From: Podospora pseudoanserina
Lineage: Eukaryota > Ascomycota > Sordariomycetes > Sordariales > Podosporaceae
NCBI RefSeq assembly: GCF_035222485.1
Contig: NC_085920.1
Location: forward strand, 3,348,001 to 3,412,000
DNA length: 64,000 nucleotides
Direction: 5' to 3'
Shown: positions 45,951 to 57,667 of the stretch, piece by piece
Layout: each line of letters begins with the position of its first letter
How positions within the stretch are numbered: the stretch's first letter is position 1
Translations under genes and position numbers: made by a program
Notes under the pieces: generated by a model
Database searches by the model: none
The model's input: the letters and a program-made list of their open reading frames with translations, nothing else
Told to the model about the DNA's origin: nothing

Positions 45951-47064
45951 CTAGTACACTTTCTTCTTCTCGTCGATGCTGAACTGGCCGGGGCCGCTGT
46001 TGACCAGCAGGAGGAGACCACCGACAATGGAGAGAATCTGGAAGAAATCGTACTTGGCGAAGTCCTTGTGGGGGTGGTGCTCGTGAAGCTGTTCAATGGG
46101 GTTAGCGACTGGCATCTTTTGCTGACTCGGAGAAAAACTCACAGTCCAGAAGTTGTTCACAATCACGTTGAACACGCTGAGAATGACGACCAACAAGGTG
46201 GCGCTGAACTTGGCCTTGAAACCAACAACAACCATCACGCAGGCGGCCAGGCCCAACAAGCTGACAATGATGCGGAGAACGGACCACTCGCCAGAGAAAA
46301 CGAAGCCGATGAAGAGGAAGATGAGCAGAACACGACCGGCGAGCTGGAAGTACATCTTGCGGTCCTTCTCCTCGAGCTGGGGAAGTCCGGCAAAGGCCTT
46401 GGTCTTGCGCACCCACGAGTCGGAGAGAACCATCAGGAGACCACCCATGACCGACAGGTTACGCAGGAAGAAGTTGAGGTCAAAGATGAGACCGTACCCG
46501 AGAGCCTGCGTGACAACTACACCCATAAGACCGCAGACGGCGTACTCGGAATGCCGGCGGATGATGACGAGGGTTGAGCAGATGGCCATGACGATAACGT
46601 TGGCGATCAGGAAGAGGTGGGTGAGACCGGAGGGAACTAAAAGACAAGGGTGTCAGTCCTATTGTCGCGAAGCGCATTGCACAAGAGTTCCCTAGAGCCA
46701 CGTACTGTGACGGTAGTCATGGAGGTAAAGAAGCTGGTCGTTCCATTGTGTTATTATTCTGAGAGCGTCTTCGATAAAGGTCACGACGATGAGGAAGCGG
46801 CCAATGGCGGGAAGGAAGCTATTCAGGACCGAGGTTAGCGATCAAGCCCAGACCCGACGGGAGAAGCCCTCCATATCCGGAGTAGCAATTGACTGCGACA
46901 TACGGCTTGATAGGCTCGCTGAGGGTATCCAAAAGATCCTCAATCTTGCTGGTTTGCTGGCGGATGGTGTCCAGAGGACTCTGTTCCACCCTCTGATCGA
47001 TGTCTCCGCCAAAGGGCGCCGGCGCGCCGATGCCGTAGCTGCCCTGTCCTCGCAATTGCGCCAT
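45951..47064 (-). CDS. ERV29: ERV29/SURF4 cargo receptor
   Basis: Multi-pass ER membrane protein that loads soluble secretory cargo into COPII vesicles. Model: complement(join(45951..46088, 46143..46636, 46706..46818, 46904..47064)), 906 nt, 301 residues, near the family's usual length. Conserved parts: EPIKPFLPAIGRFLIVVTFIEDALR across the first intron, ITQWNDQLLYLHDYR, YGLIFDLNFFLRNLSVMGG, and FAKYDFFQILSIVGGLLLLV. It ends KKKVY, so a KKXX-type retrieval signal is present, as expected for ER-Golgi cycling. About seven hydrophobic segments are visible. Introns 54-85 nt. Confidence 0.95.
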
Positions 47065-50000
47065 TGAGACCGTGTCGGCGGGGGTTACTGGGGAAGAATG
47101 GTCGGGTCAGGCGATCGCAGTCCTGCTGGTAACAATCCGGTTGTTGCGAAGGTGAAGTTGTGACGGGAACACCTTTGGATTTAAGGAGGGGTCCGCTGGG
47201 ATTAGCTTTCGTGTGCAGCTTCGGGTGGATGTCGGCTTGGGCGACAGGGAAGACGGGGATATGGAAAAGATGAAGAGTGCGCCCAGGCAGAAGAGAAAGG
47301 ATCACGGCGAGCTAATTCACTACCGGGTGTTGCGAGCGAGACGCTTGTGCTGGGGTTGGTTTGTTGGAGTGGTGAGATTTTGAGGTTCTGAGCTCGGATG
47401 GGTCTATCTACAACTGTGTCCTTAACCAACGTCAACCCACGGCCACCGCAAGGAAAGGGCGAGGATCGTGGGTGGGAGGCGTAGTGGGGCCGTACCCCGG
47501 GCTTAGCCGCTACAAGTCGACGGTTCATCCCTGAGCCGTGCTGAACGCTAGGCTTCAGGTACCCTCTAACAGGAGCTACCTCCCCAGCCCCGCTCCAGGA
47601 GTTGTTTCGCCAGTGGCCAGATCGAACAAAACACCCGAGGCCGAAAGAAACCACCGCCTTGACCAGTACGCTTGTTTCTTTTATTCTTCTGTGGGTTTAT
47701 TTCACTCTCCGAGAGATGCTAATTGTATCAAACGGAGCTAGGCATCTGTTCGGAACCCGCAGCTTCGGGCACCCAGCAAAGATGGACGTCATCGATTCTA
47801 TTGGACAGCTTCAACCTCACACATTCCTCGAGGCACCCACTCACTCTCAAGACGTGATGCTATCAAATGGATTGAGTACCTGCCACTTCCGAGTAGCAGT
47901 TTATCTGGCCACACTTCCGCCGTATGTGTCCTGGGCGGACGGCTAAGTATGGATCCATTGCTCCAAAAGCCCGCAGGTGATGCGGGGGAGGTGCAGTAAA
48001 GGGTAGGTATCCTTCCGGGCGGAGACCTCGGGTCGGCCCACCGTTTCCGGCCTTCTTCGGAGGGTATAGCTCGGGCCCGTTCCTGGGTACCGGCTACCTA
48101 GCGCTGTTGCTCTAGATAAACTGCATCTCCAGCCACCATTTCCATTCTATAATATTCCTTGAAAATTGGTGCTGACCTGACTGGACACTTCCCTCAATCA
48201 ACTGATTGCGAGTCTCAGAGAGACGTGCTTGAGCGGCTGGCTTTGACCTCGGTCAAGACAAAGAGCAACATTTCATTGTGTTCTTCTATGCTGATCGTTT
48301 TTGTTTCGCAGAAAACTTTTCACAAGAGAAAAGAGCAAATTGAACTACAAGCGACGGCAAGCCTGAGCATAGAAGCCTACTCACAGAGAGAAGGACTAGT
48401 CAAATCCTGTCATTGTGTTCGGCTTTTGGGTCGAGGCTTTATCTCTTTTGACAAGCAGTCAACACTGATTGGCCCCTCCCTTTCTTGTCAAAGATCAAAA
48501 TCTTCAACGACCCAGCACAGAGACCCGGGCTTCTGCCAAGTAACATGAAACACCTACTACCGAGCAGGCCGCCCCGAGCCACCGGTATCTTTTCCCCTCA
48601 TCGGACCGAGTCCCTTGACCTCTCCTTGTCTCCCATGTGGCAACGGCGAAGCCGCGCAAAGGAAGCAGCTCAACTTTCCACGTGTGATCTTCAAGACCAT
48701 CGCCGACAAATCCTGCCAACTTGATGACCTGCCAGGAGGGAGGCAAGATCTGATGTCAGTGAAACAGACCAAAAAGAGATCAAAGTAACACGAACCACAG
48801 TCCAGACACTATGCCCAGCTCATCCTTCAAGAATAAGCGCCCATATCAAGTGTTGGCCACATAGTCTAATAGAAACGAAACATGATTGTGCCATGACCAC
48901 ACAGCTACCGGGACTGAATTCCGTCGGGACACAAGAACATCAGGCTTACCACGCCATTGAAACGAGGTCTGACTTGACCCCCAAAATAATCTGTAGCCAA
49001 CCAGAGGGTAAGACTACCGCACCAAATTCCCGTTTAGGAAGGCCGAGATGGGGGTGGGGGAAGTCCAGTACACACACCTCACCTCCATCAGAAAGACAGA
49101 ATTAAAACGCCTCACCCGCGATGTGAAAAGTGGGAGAGAGGCGAGCCCGTCCGCCCGTCAACTTTACATATGCAAATCATCGTGCTCCTGTGTCTTCAGC
49201 GAACATGTCTAAGCAGGTTACGTACTCACCTCTCAAGTTAGGTGTATGCTAGCGAAAGCCAAGAGCTCTTGATTAAAAGCTCAGGTACAGCCGTTTGTTA
49301 CTAGCTGAAGAACCAAAATCGCACCTAAATAGCCTGATAGACTTGCAGTGCTTGCTTACACACACATCCCCAGAAATAGCCCCCCTCCCTTGCTCCACTT
49401 TGGCCAAACTCCCCAGATTTCTGGTTTGAGAAGATCAATAAGCGATTCAGCGCGGCTATTTCCATCTTCTGTAGGGTAAATGTGCCGTATTGGCACTTAT
49501 ATGATCACGCAACTAAACATCCAGATACGCACACTCCCAGCTGATGTACGCTCGGCAGTGCTGGGCTCTGCCATCCCAGATACAACCTCGCAAAGGCCTG
49601 ATCAGCGACCCTCCTCCCACATCCCACCTCGTTTGCCTCCCGCATCCCACTGGCTTGGGCCAACAGCCGGGTCGGATTGGGAGGTGTGAGATTGGGGATG
49701 CAAGGTATGGGCTTCATCTCAATTTGTTTCCTCAATGTACCTCATCGTCACGAGATGAGAATAACTCGCTCGTCAGGGGTCAGCATCTTTGGCGGCCCAT
49801 TCGGCTTGCCTCATGTTTTACAGCTCAAGCAGCTCATCCAACGATGCGATGGTCGTGTGAATTTGAACTCATGTAATTCAAAGACTCGAGAGTCATCACG
49901 GTGTATCAAGCATGGAGTAACCAAACACTTGAAATTTACATCCAAGCCCCTAGAATAAAATCATAACCAAGGACGCCAAACCCATGTCTCAATCCCCACC

Positions 50001-50089
50001 TTTCCCTTCCAGTGGTATCTACCCATCTACCCAAGATTATATACCAAGCAGAAAAAAAAAGAAAAAAAAAACCAGAAAAAAACACAATC
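47065..50089. other. Intergenic, gene-poor
   Basis: 3 kb. The left part is upstream of ERV29. No ORF here has recognisable domains; candidates at 47202-47654 (minus) and 48159-48548 (plus) are overlapped by others and lack motifs. No tRNA or repeat seen. The right end is the 3' flank of the cupredoxin-like gene, with A-rich tracts near 50050-50085. Confidence 0.55.
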
Positions 50090-51451
50090 TTACTTCCTCC
50101 CCCAAGTATCTCCCTCAGGATACCTCGGCGGCGGGCTCCCCGTCACCCCCTGGCCACCGCCACTATCCAACTCAGCAGGCGCCTGCACCGGCACCGGCAC
50201 CGGCGGCGGCGGCGGTGTATATCCAAAAGGAGGTAGATACCCCGGCTGCGGACTCGCATGCGCAGAACTACATCTCCTTGTTAGCAACCAAACCCATCTC
50301 TCACCACATCAACACTCGAGAGAAATACTCACCGATGCCCAAGCCCATAACTCCCCTCACTAAGCCCCGTATGCTGCTGACTGACATACCCCGGGTGCGC
50401 ACTCCCCGGCGGGCTGCTCCCCATCCCAGCATGGTATCCTCCCCCTCCACCGACAACCGGACTCCCATGTTGTCCAAACTGCCCATAACCCCCCCCATCA
50501 CCAAACCCAGGAACGGTACCGCCCCCCCCCGGACTCTTTGGGTTATAACTGGCAGCCTCAGCCATACTATTCCCCCTCCCCGTCCCAGCAAAGCTCTTCC
50601 GATAAGCCTTATCAAACCCACCCCTCCTCCCACACAAGTACAGCAACACGGCCGCCAGTACCACAACCGCCGCGGCCCCAATCGCAATCCCCGCTATCGC
50701 TCCCGGCGCCAGCCCCCCTCCCCCATTGTCGTTGTCGCTATCGCCACTAGGAACAGGACTCGCCGTCGGACCATTCTTAGCACTCTCGGTAGGAAACGGC
50801 TCCCCCGGCTCCAACTGGAGCTTAGCCTGACTGGCCAGAGCAAGCTGGGCGTCAAACGTGGCCGTGGAATTCGGGTTTATGACTCCGATCATCTGCCAGT
50901 CGGTGCAAGAGTTTGGAGCGGCGCAGTAGAAGAATATGGGGAGGGTGTCGTTTACGCGGACTTCGTAGGAGGGGGGCTATACAGAAAGGGGGTTAGGACA
51001 AGATGGGGGATGTAGAGGGGAGGGGGGAAAACATACCGGATTGAGAATAGCCTGCGGATTAAACACCCCCGTCCAGAACCCTTCCGTGTTTCCGTTTACG
51101 TATTCGTAGGGTATGCACGGGAAGCCGAATTCTGCTCGGGAGACGCGGTGGCCGCCGGGGTAGAAGTTGAACTCTGCAGAGACAACAGCGTTAGTATATT
51201 GTTTGGACAAGGGGAAGGGGGAACGGACTGATGATATCCCCAACATTGGCTGTTGTTTCCTTTGGTGTAAAGGCGTGCCCCTCAAGACCGACAGCTATTG
51301 TTCTTGTTGCTGGGGGGGTTGAAGTCGAAGACAGATCGGAAGCTGTTGGTGTCGGGGTTGGGACGACTGATGATGTGCTCAAATAGGTCAACTGAGCCAT
51401 TGCTGTGGTTGAGAACGCAGCCAAAAGGCTGAGAGTATGTAATGAAACCAT
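50090..51451 (-). CDS. Cupredoxin-like extracellular protein with a membrane anchor
   Basis: Model: complement(join(50090..50267, 50333..50976, 51037..51173, 51229..51451)), 1,182 nt, 393 residues. Starts with a signal peptide (MVSLHTLSLLAAFSTTAMA) and a Ser/Thr/Pro linker, then a cupredoxin-type fold: VGDIIKFNFYPGGHRVSRAEF, and FYCAAPNSCTDWQMIGVINP, with His, Cys and Met in metal-site-like positions. A single membrane segment lies at about 211-235 (AIAGIAIGAAAVVVLAAVLL) followed by basic residues. The cytoplasmic tail is Gly/Pro/Tyr-rich and ends in a VPVPVQAP-type repeat. It matches fungal extracellular serine-rich cupredoxin proteins; role unknown. The first intron uses the weak donor GTCCGT. 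Confidence 0.88.
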
Positions 51452-51642
51452 CTTGTGTGCTGATATATACTGGTGTATGAACACCAGGTATATGGAACTC
51501 TCCGTGTTGCAAGAAAAGAGCAAAACCAGAGCCGTTAAACAACCGCGGGTAAAACGGGAGGGGGCTTCTGCCTTAAAAGGTTTCCCTCCTCAACTGCTGA
51601 CTGCTGCGCGTTTGAAGCCACCAACAGCGGTGGGTGGGTGGT

Positions 51643-51668
51643 GGTGTGGGTGTGGGTGTGGGTGTGGG
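51643..51668 (+). repeat. (GTGTGG)n tract, G-quadruplex-capable
   Basis: Four GGG runs spaced by TGT, about 195-215 bp upstream of the cupredoxin start (which is on the other strand). It fits a G-quadruplex pattern. Confidence 0.7.
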
Positions 51669-51715
51669 CTATCTTCCCACTCGTCGAAAGGCGTAGCAAA
51701 ATCAAGGTGGGGAGA

Positions 51716-51748
51716 GAAGAAGAAGAAGAAAAAGAAGAAGAAGAAGAG
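51716..51748. repeat. (AAG)n microsatellite
   Basis: About ten AAG units with one AAAAAG interruption. On the minus strand it is a CTT-rich pyrimidine tract in the cupredoxin gene's upstream region. Confidence 0.85.
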
Positions 51749-53624
51749 AGGGGGGGTGTGCAGTGAGTCTGTCTGTCCTGGTGGCAAGGATGTCGGCACC
51801 GGGCCTCTCGATTGCTGGCGAGCGAGCCTTGTCCTCACTCGCAGGGAGCTGAGAGTATGTGCTCGGTAAAGTCAAGATGCAGAACCAAATCACGGCAGTG
51901 GACCACAAACCTCCTAGATTTGGGGCAGCCGACCATTATGAACAAACCACCACCACAGATACAACCACATCAAATCGGGTGTCGCCATCACCCACACAGA
52001 CAAAGAGGCTCAAAAAGACGGATCACGGCTGCTGCCTCTGTCCCGCGCCAAGTGGAAGACAAGAAAACGTGGTGACTAAACAGTCACAAAGAATCATCAC
52101 ACAAAGGGGTCTAGACTGATGTGGCGGAATAGCAACATCAGGATAGCCTTGGCTGGAATCCCCCCATCTCCTACTGTCTCTTTCGAGATTCGAAGCAAGC
52201 CCAAAATCTGACGTGCCTGTTGTGAGCAGCAGCAGCAGCAACAGCCAAGATAGTGAGATCCCTTCCTGCCAAGGGGCCCTCTTCATGGCCCGACAAAAAT
52301 AAACAAATAAAGACATAAAAAGGCTACCAACACTCGTTGGAACCCCATCCCCAAATCTCAACTGTTTCGTCTATTCTCTCTTCTGTCCCACAGAACCAAA
52401 GGCGAAGAACCTCCGAGTAATCTCAAACGGCCCTTTCAAATCCGTGGCTTGACGTCTGCAGTCTTCCAGCTCGCAGTTTCACCACCATATTGTCCCAAAA
52501 AGGCAGGTAAAACCAAAGAACAAAAAAAAAAAAAACGTCAGCAGAAAAGTCTAGCCTACTTGATGGCCGCCAAGGAGGGACGACAGATCCAGTGGAGCTG
52601 CCAACTTGCCAAGAGCCCATCAGCCGATACGGATCCGCACATAGGGCCGCGAGATGCTCGAGGAAATCCACGATTGGTCGGAAACATCACGACCTTCCCC
52701 ACTTGAAGCTGGTCCAATCGTTGCCAAGGTATGGCTCTTACCGTGTTGGGGATAGCTCTGCGAATCCCATCCTCAGCCCTGGGAACCTTGTAAACTTTAA
52801 AGGAACCCTCGAGAAGATACAGAGGCCGGCAGTTGCTTCACACTCAATACATCGAGACGGTATTGGGGAATATTGGACATATCGTTTGATTGTCTATGTG
52901 TATCGCATTGTACATGCCACGGATACCCGAAGCCGGCTGATGTTGGACTGGGTGCGGTTGACCATCATGTCATCCTGCGGTGAATATCATCGCCTAACCG
53001 AACTGTTGGTCCTGCCTGTGGCTTGTGCCCGTAGGAATTGCCCTTCCTGCGCCGTCAGATAGGATGGTTCATCGATTTCGCTTGTGCTTCGAACAAGGAG
53101 ATTGCGCCAAATTAATGCCCAATCTCAGCATGATAGCTAACCACAATATTGTTGGAGTATGGATATTTTGCTCTCATTGTCCCATCCCGTCCACCAACCA
53201 TCTCATGACCAAAGTAGCAACAGCCGTCGGGAGCAGCGCTGGCAAGGACTTTTGGCTAGCGTCGTGGTGAAATCCGCCAGTCTGGATCCCTTGCGCCATC
53301 CCCGCCTTTGGATACTGTTCCCCCAACGCCAAGGTCCGAGCCTCCACATGTCGAAGAGGGATCCGGAGACAAAGTGCGACATGCCAATTGAGTCGCTGTC
53401 GTGGCATATTCCATGCTCCGGGTTGCTGAAGCCTCAACCCTGCCACGGTGAATGGCCGAAGAGCGATGGGGATCCTTCCGCTGACAGCTGGTGAACAACG
53501 CGTCCCGATTGGTTGTGAGGGATGTTTGTTTCCCGAGCTTTCCGACATCGAAATATGTATATCAAACCATCGGTGACGGCCGTCCACATATTCAAGAAAT
53601 CGTCGACACTTCACTAGTGCTGAT

Positions 53625-55443
53625 CTAGTTTGTTTTGGCCTTGCTCCTCTTGCCCGCCAAGGCCTGGGGCAAAATGTCACTCTGCAACACCAGTCTGCTA
53701 AAGCACCATAGATAGCACAGGGCGAAGCCAGCAGCTCCTACACCTACGTTAGCCACAACCCACAAGTCTGGCTTGTCCGAAGGCGGCTGTAAGTTAAGTT
53801 CGAGCACATGCCACATTGCCATGGCCAGGTAGAAGGCTCCATGAATCAAAGCGGTGACGATCTTCTTGAAAGATGCTTGACCGTCCAGAGTGTAGACGCT
53901 GAGCGAAGTTGGCGGTAATCCAAGAAGGTAGGCCCAGAGCAGCGTCAGTACAGCGTATGGCACGCGCAAGTCGACCCTCTGCAAAAGAGGGAACATGGTC
54001 CAGCAGCCCAGAATGTTGGCGAAACCAACCCAGGCCCTGATTTCCTTGCTCAGTCCCTGGCTTCCCGCCAGCAATAGTGTCATTGGTGCCAACGGAAGCA
54101 AGACGCTCTTTTCGTGAACCTGATAGCTGAACAGGAAAAAACCCCAAGCGGTTGTTGCGAAGGCCAGAGGGAGGAGATCCTTTCTCGGCCGGACCAGAAG
54201 GATCAGGTTGGGTGGAATGATGGAAGCGAGGGTCGCAATCAACGACATGCGCTGAAGCAACTCGGCCGGAAGGTGCTTGATCTTGACTACCACGTTCAAA
54301 GCACACCAAAAGTTGGCAACCTTGTCCTCAAACAAACCGCGGGCAAAGGGAAAGACCCGGTGGACCATCTGAACGAGCTGCTCCACGATGGGGTAGTAAA
54401 ACGCCTTGGGGTCAAGATAAGCTGCCAATCCCTGGAACAATGGTAGTGGTGCTGGCTTTGACCGAATGCCCTGCTTCCACTCCTTGTAGGCACCGAGGAC
54501 GAAAGGCAAAAGCAGAATAGCGAAAGCAATAACCGTAACCAGCGCAATCCTGATGAACCGTAACACGTTGATCTTGGGAGAGAAGCAGCTCCCAAGAAGG
54601 AATGCAAACACCGGGAAAGCGTAGTAGAGCGCCATCTGCTTGAACCCAAGAGCAGCAACGAAGAAAACCGCAGACCACAAGTATCGACCAGCAAGCATGC
54701 TCGACATGCTCGCCACCACAAATCCAAGCATAACGGTATTGTACTGAAAGTGGATATGATCGATCAGGATGTTCCCCGGTTGCATGAGGATGGCGGTGAG
54801 AGAAATCGAAGCCGACCAGCTCGTAACGCCGCTTAGCCTGCTGAAACGACGGACGAAGATGACGACGGCGGGGATGTAGATCAGGTATTCAGACACTATC
54901 ACAGTCCCCCTCATGAATATCTTCAGGTTTGGATCATGTACACCGCGGGACTTGTAGAGGGCGAACCACGAAGGATCAATGAGCGAACCGATCTTGCCGC
55001 AGAGCCAGCTGTGATAGGCCGTCAATGGTGGGTAATCGAGACCCCACCATTGCAAATCGTGAAAGTACCATTGCGTGATGGGTAGGTGTGTTGTAATTTC
55101 CATCCAGTGCCTCTGTGCCTCGTAGTCGCCGAACATGGGTGGTTTCTGGAAGCCTATGTAAACGTCAGTCTTCGGACAACATTTCAGAAATTGAACAGCG
55201 ACCTATACCAGAATACCCCCAAAGACTAGCCGCCCACCTAAAAAGACCAACGACCATCAAGATTATGGGGAGTATCTCCCATTGCGACGCAGAGCCCCTG
55301 GCGGGCCAGAAGAAAGCTGCGAGGGGGAACGATGGGGCGCGTCCTGAGGATTCGACAGAGATCGAGTGGCCGAGGTTGCTGGGCCCGCCAGCTCCTTTGG
55401 CCTTTCGCCTTGGCTTGTGAGGTGATGGCGTGTGTCCTGCCAT
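53625..55443 (-). CDS. ALG6: Dolichyl-P-Glc:Man9GlcNAc2-PP-dolichol alpha-1,3-glucosyltransferase ALG6
   Basis: ER membrane enzyme adding the first glucose to the lipid-linked oligosaccharide in N-glycosylation. Model: complement(join(53625..55153, 55209..55443)), 1,764 nt, 587 residues, in the usual ALG6/ALG8 range. After a basic N-terminus the first membrane segment is followed by GFQKPPMFGDYEAQRHWME (rebuilt across the 55-nt intron), then the luminal signature WWGLDYPPLTAYHSW, and DHIHFQYNTVMLGF. About ten further hydrophobic segments follow, with KQMALYYAFPVFAFLLG and VHEKSVLLPLAP conserved. The tail is basic (AGKRSKAKTN). Intact. Divergent from palC across 356 bp. Confidence 0.95.
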
Positions 55444-55799
55444 GATCGCCGAGTCTGTGGTGATTTCAACAAGAAAAGAAGTCCAAGTGCGCGTCTCTGG
55501 AACTTTTTGGTGCCGCTGACAGCAATCTGTCATGTGCTGTGGGGCTCCAATTCGTGCCAGGTGCTCCACTTGACAGGGGAGCTGCCCGTGGGGTTTCTTG
55601 GGGAAAGCTCCAATTTCCGGTCGACAGGGGTCCGTTTGCGCCCAGCGACACGGTCCGCCAGCAGCTGCCCGTGACCTGTGATGTCACCCCTGAAAAGAGC
55701 TGCCCCTCCCCCGATGAACCCCTCGTCGCGCCTGTCGTGAAGCTTCACAACCGAGTTGGTGATGTTCTATTCTCTATATATGCAACGTCTCTAACCAAA
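55444..55799. promoter_or_regulatory. Shared divergent promoter ALG6 / palC
   Basis: 356 bp between the start codons. One GCCAGG (55556-55561) matches the PacC consensus GCCARG, about 240 bp upstream of palC. A six-base site can occur by chance, so control by PacC is only a possibility. A TATATATG lies about 20 bp before the palC ATG. Confidence 0.35.
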
Positions 55800-57313
55800 A
55801 TGCCTTACCCCTTCACCCTCCCCACCACCTCCTCCTTCTCCTTCTCCTCCTCCTTCACCTGCGAATCCCACCCCTCCCTCCCCCTCAACGCCAGCACCCA
55901 CCGCGGTGTGGTCCGCGACACCCTCAAAAAGTTCAAACGCTTGCCCCCCATTCCCAATCCCCGCCCTCTCCTCCCTCATCTCCTCCCTCCACTCCTACCT
56001 CCCCTACCTCTTCGCCCTCGACGCTGGCCTCACCCCCCACCCCTCCCACCACCACCCCGAAGAAATAACCGTAACGCTCCTCACCGCCCCCAAATCCAAT
56101 GGCGACCAACCCTCTCCTCCCTCCCCCCATCCCCGGCCGTGAGCCCCCCGCCTGAAAATCACCTCCCTCGAATACGACCTCTTCTTTACCCTCACCACCC
56201 TCGCCGCAGCCCTCACCCTCCAATCCCGCCTCCACCTCCACCCCCTCTACCTAACCACCACCGCCCCCGTCGGAACCACCCAGCGCCAAACCGCCATCTC
56301 CTCCGCTACCAAATCCCTCCTCGACGCAGCCTCCATATACGACTACCTATCCACCCGCTCCGAATCTCTTTCCTCGCCTCCCCGTCGAACGACATATCCC
56401 CCCCCACCATCCGCGCGCTTCGATCCCTAGCCCTAGCTGAAGCAACACTGCTAGCCGTCCTAAAAGACGACCCTTACCCTGCCATCGTCCTCCAGCAGCG
56501 CAACGAGAATGACACGGAGTGGATGTACAAATCCCCCGACATTCCCAAAGTCCGCGCCCACCTCTTTGCTCGGCTCTGTCTTGCTGCTGCGGAGCACGCC
56601 AGCCAGGCTTATGCGCTGGTGAACAGCCACAAGATCAATGCTGATTTTATCAAATACCTTGATGACCTGAGGCGGACGGCCAGGGCGAAAGCCTGTCGGT
56701 TTTTCGGGATTGATGCTGAGCTGGGAGGGGAGCAGGGGAAAGGGATAGGGTGGCTGTGGGCTGGGTTGAAGGAGTTGGGTGTGGAGCGGGAAGGGAAACA
56801 TGGCTCCTCTAGTATTGGGGAGAAGGCAAAGTCGTCGTTGATGAAGGGGCTCAAAAAGGAGTGGACTGAAAGGAGGGAGGATAAAAAGATTGAAAAGGGG
56901 CTGGATTGGGGCGCGGATGCGGGGAGGTTAGAGGAAAGAAGGGTGATTGAGATGTTGGAGGGGAAGTGGGTGAGGCAGAATGATACGGTACGTTGTTTGC
57001 TGGGCGAAGGGATCATTGCAAATACACATATGGCTAACAACTTTCAAAAAAGATCATGACACAACCCATCCCACCCATCGGCCCACTGTTGGCGCAAATG
57101 CCTACTGGTCGAGAAATCCATACTGTCAAGCCCTTCCAGCCACCACTGCTTGAACCAAACGTTTTGGAGGCGATGAGAGCGCCCCCAGACAGGTCAGATG
57201 AATATGGGAACTACCCCAGTTCAGACGAGGAAACAGCTGTAGATTCCTCCATGGCGGGCGCCTTCCCCGGCACACCAGGGGAATACAGGACAGGAACACC
57301 AAATTATTACTAG
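55800..57313 (+). CDS. palC: pH-response regulator palC (BRO1 domain), reading frame broken at five homopolymers
   Basis: PalC links the ESCRT machinery to the Pal/Rim pathway that activates PacC in alkaline conditions. Model: exon 1 55800-56987, intron 56988-57052 (65 nt), exon 2 57053-57313; about 483 residues once frames are followed. It starts [17 protein letters not shown] and [17 protein letters not shown], shifts at C4 55959-55962 to [20 protein letters not shown], at AAA 56092-56094 to IQWRPTLSS, at C6 56123-56128, at C6 56144-56149 to [18 protein letters not shown], and at C4 56380-56383 to [20 protein letters not shown]. The remaining 280 residues are clean, with [20 protein letters not shown] and [12 protein letters not shown]. 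One apparent insertion and four deletions sum to a multiple of three. Sequencing error or pseudogene. Confidence 0.85.
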
Positions 57314-57667
57314 CAGCTGACTGATATAATGACATTTGGGGACATGATCACGAAAAACTACATATATTACAGAGCCGGGGAAAAGCAAGCGACCGTTCTA
57401 TACCCTTTTTTTTGTAACAAGAAAACATGATATCATTTTGGTTTTCGCCATAAAGCGAAACCTCAAGACACACCTACCCCAAAACATATACCTATGAACC
57501 AGTGCTCCCGTCTCTGAAAAAGTCCTAGTGATTCCTCTGTCCCGGTTCCCAAGGAGCCCTGACAGCCGGAATCTTGACTCCTCCTATCACTGTGCTGCCA
57601 TATTTTTGTTTTATTTTTCGCTCGACGCCGCCCTTATCAACAAAGGCGGGGCCCCTCAAGCTCTTGA
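57314..57667. other. Intergenic, tail-to-tail palC / LEO1
   Basis: 354 bp of 3' flank on both sides, with a T-rich patch near 57410. No gene seen. Confidence 0.5.

Larger units (their letters stand above)
51452..53624. other. Intergenic upstream of the cupredoxin gene / ALG6 3' side
   Basis: 2.2 kb without a supported gene. The first 300 bp upstream of the cupredoxin start hold the GTGTGG and AAG tracts listed separately. Nothing else recognised. Confidence 0.6.

Noticed and set aside
53174-53680. 168-codon minus-strand ORF downstream of ALG6
   Set aside because: No motifs, partly overlaps the ALG6 3' end in another frame.
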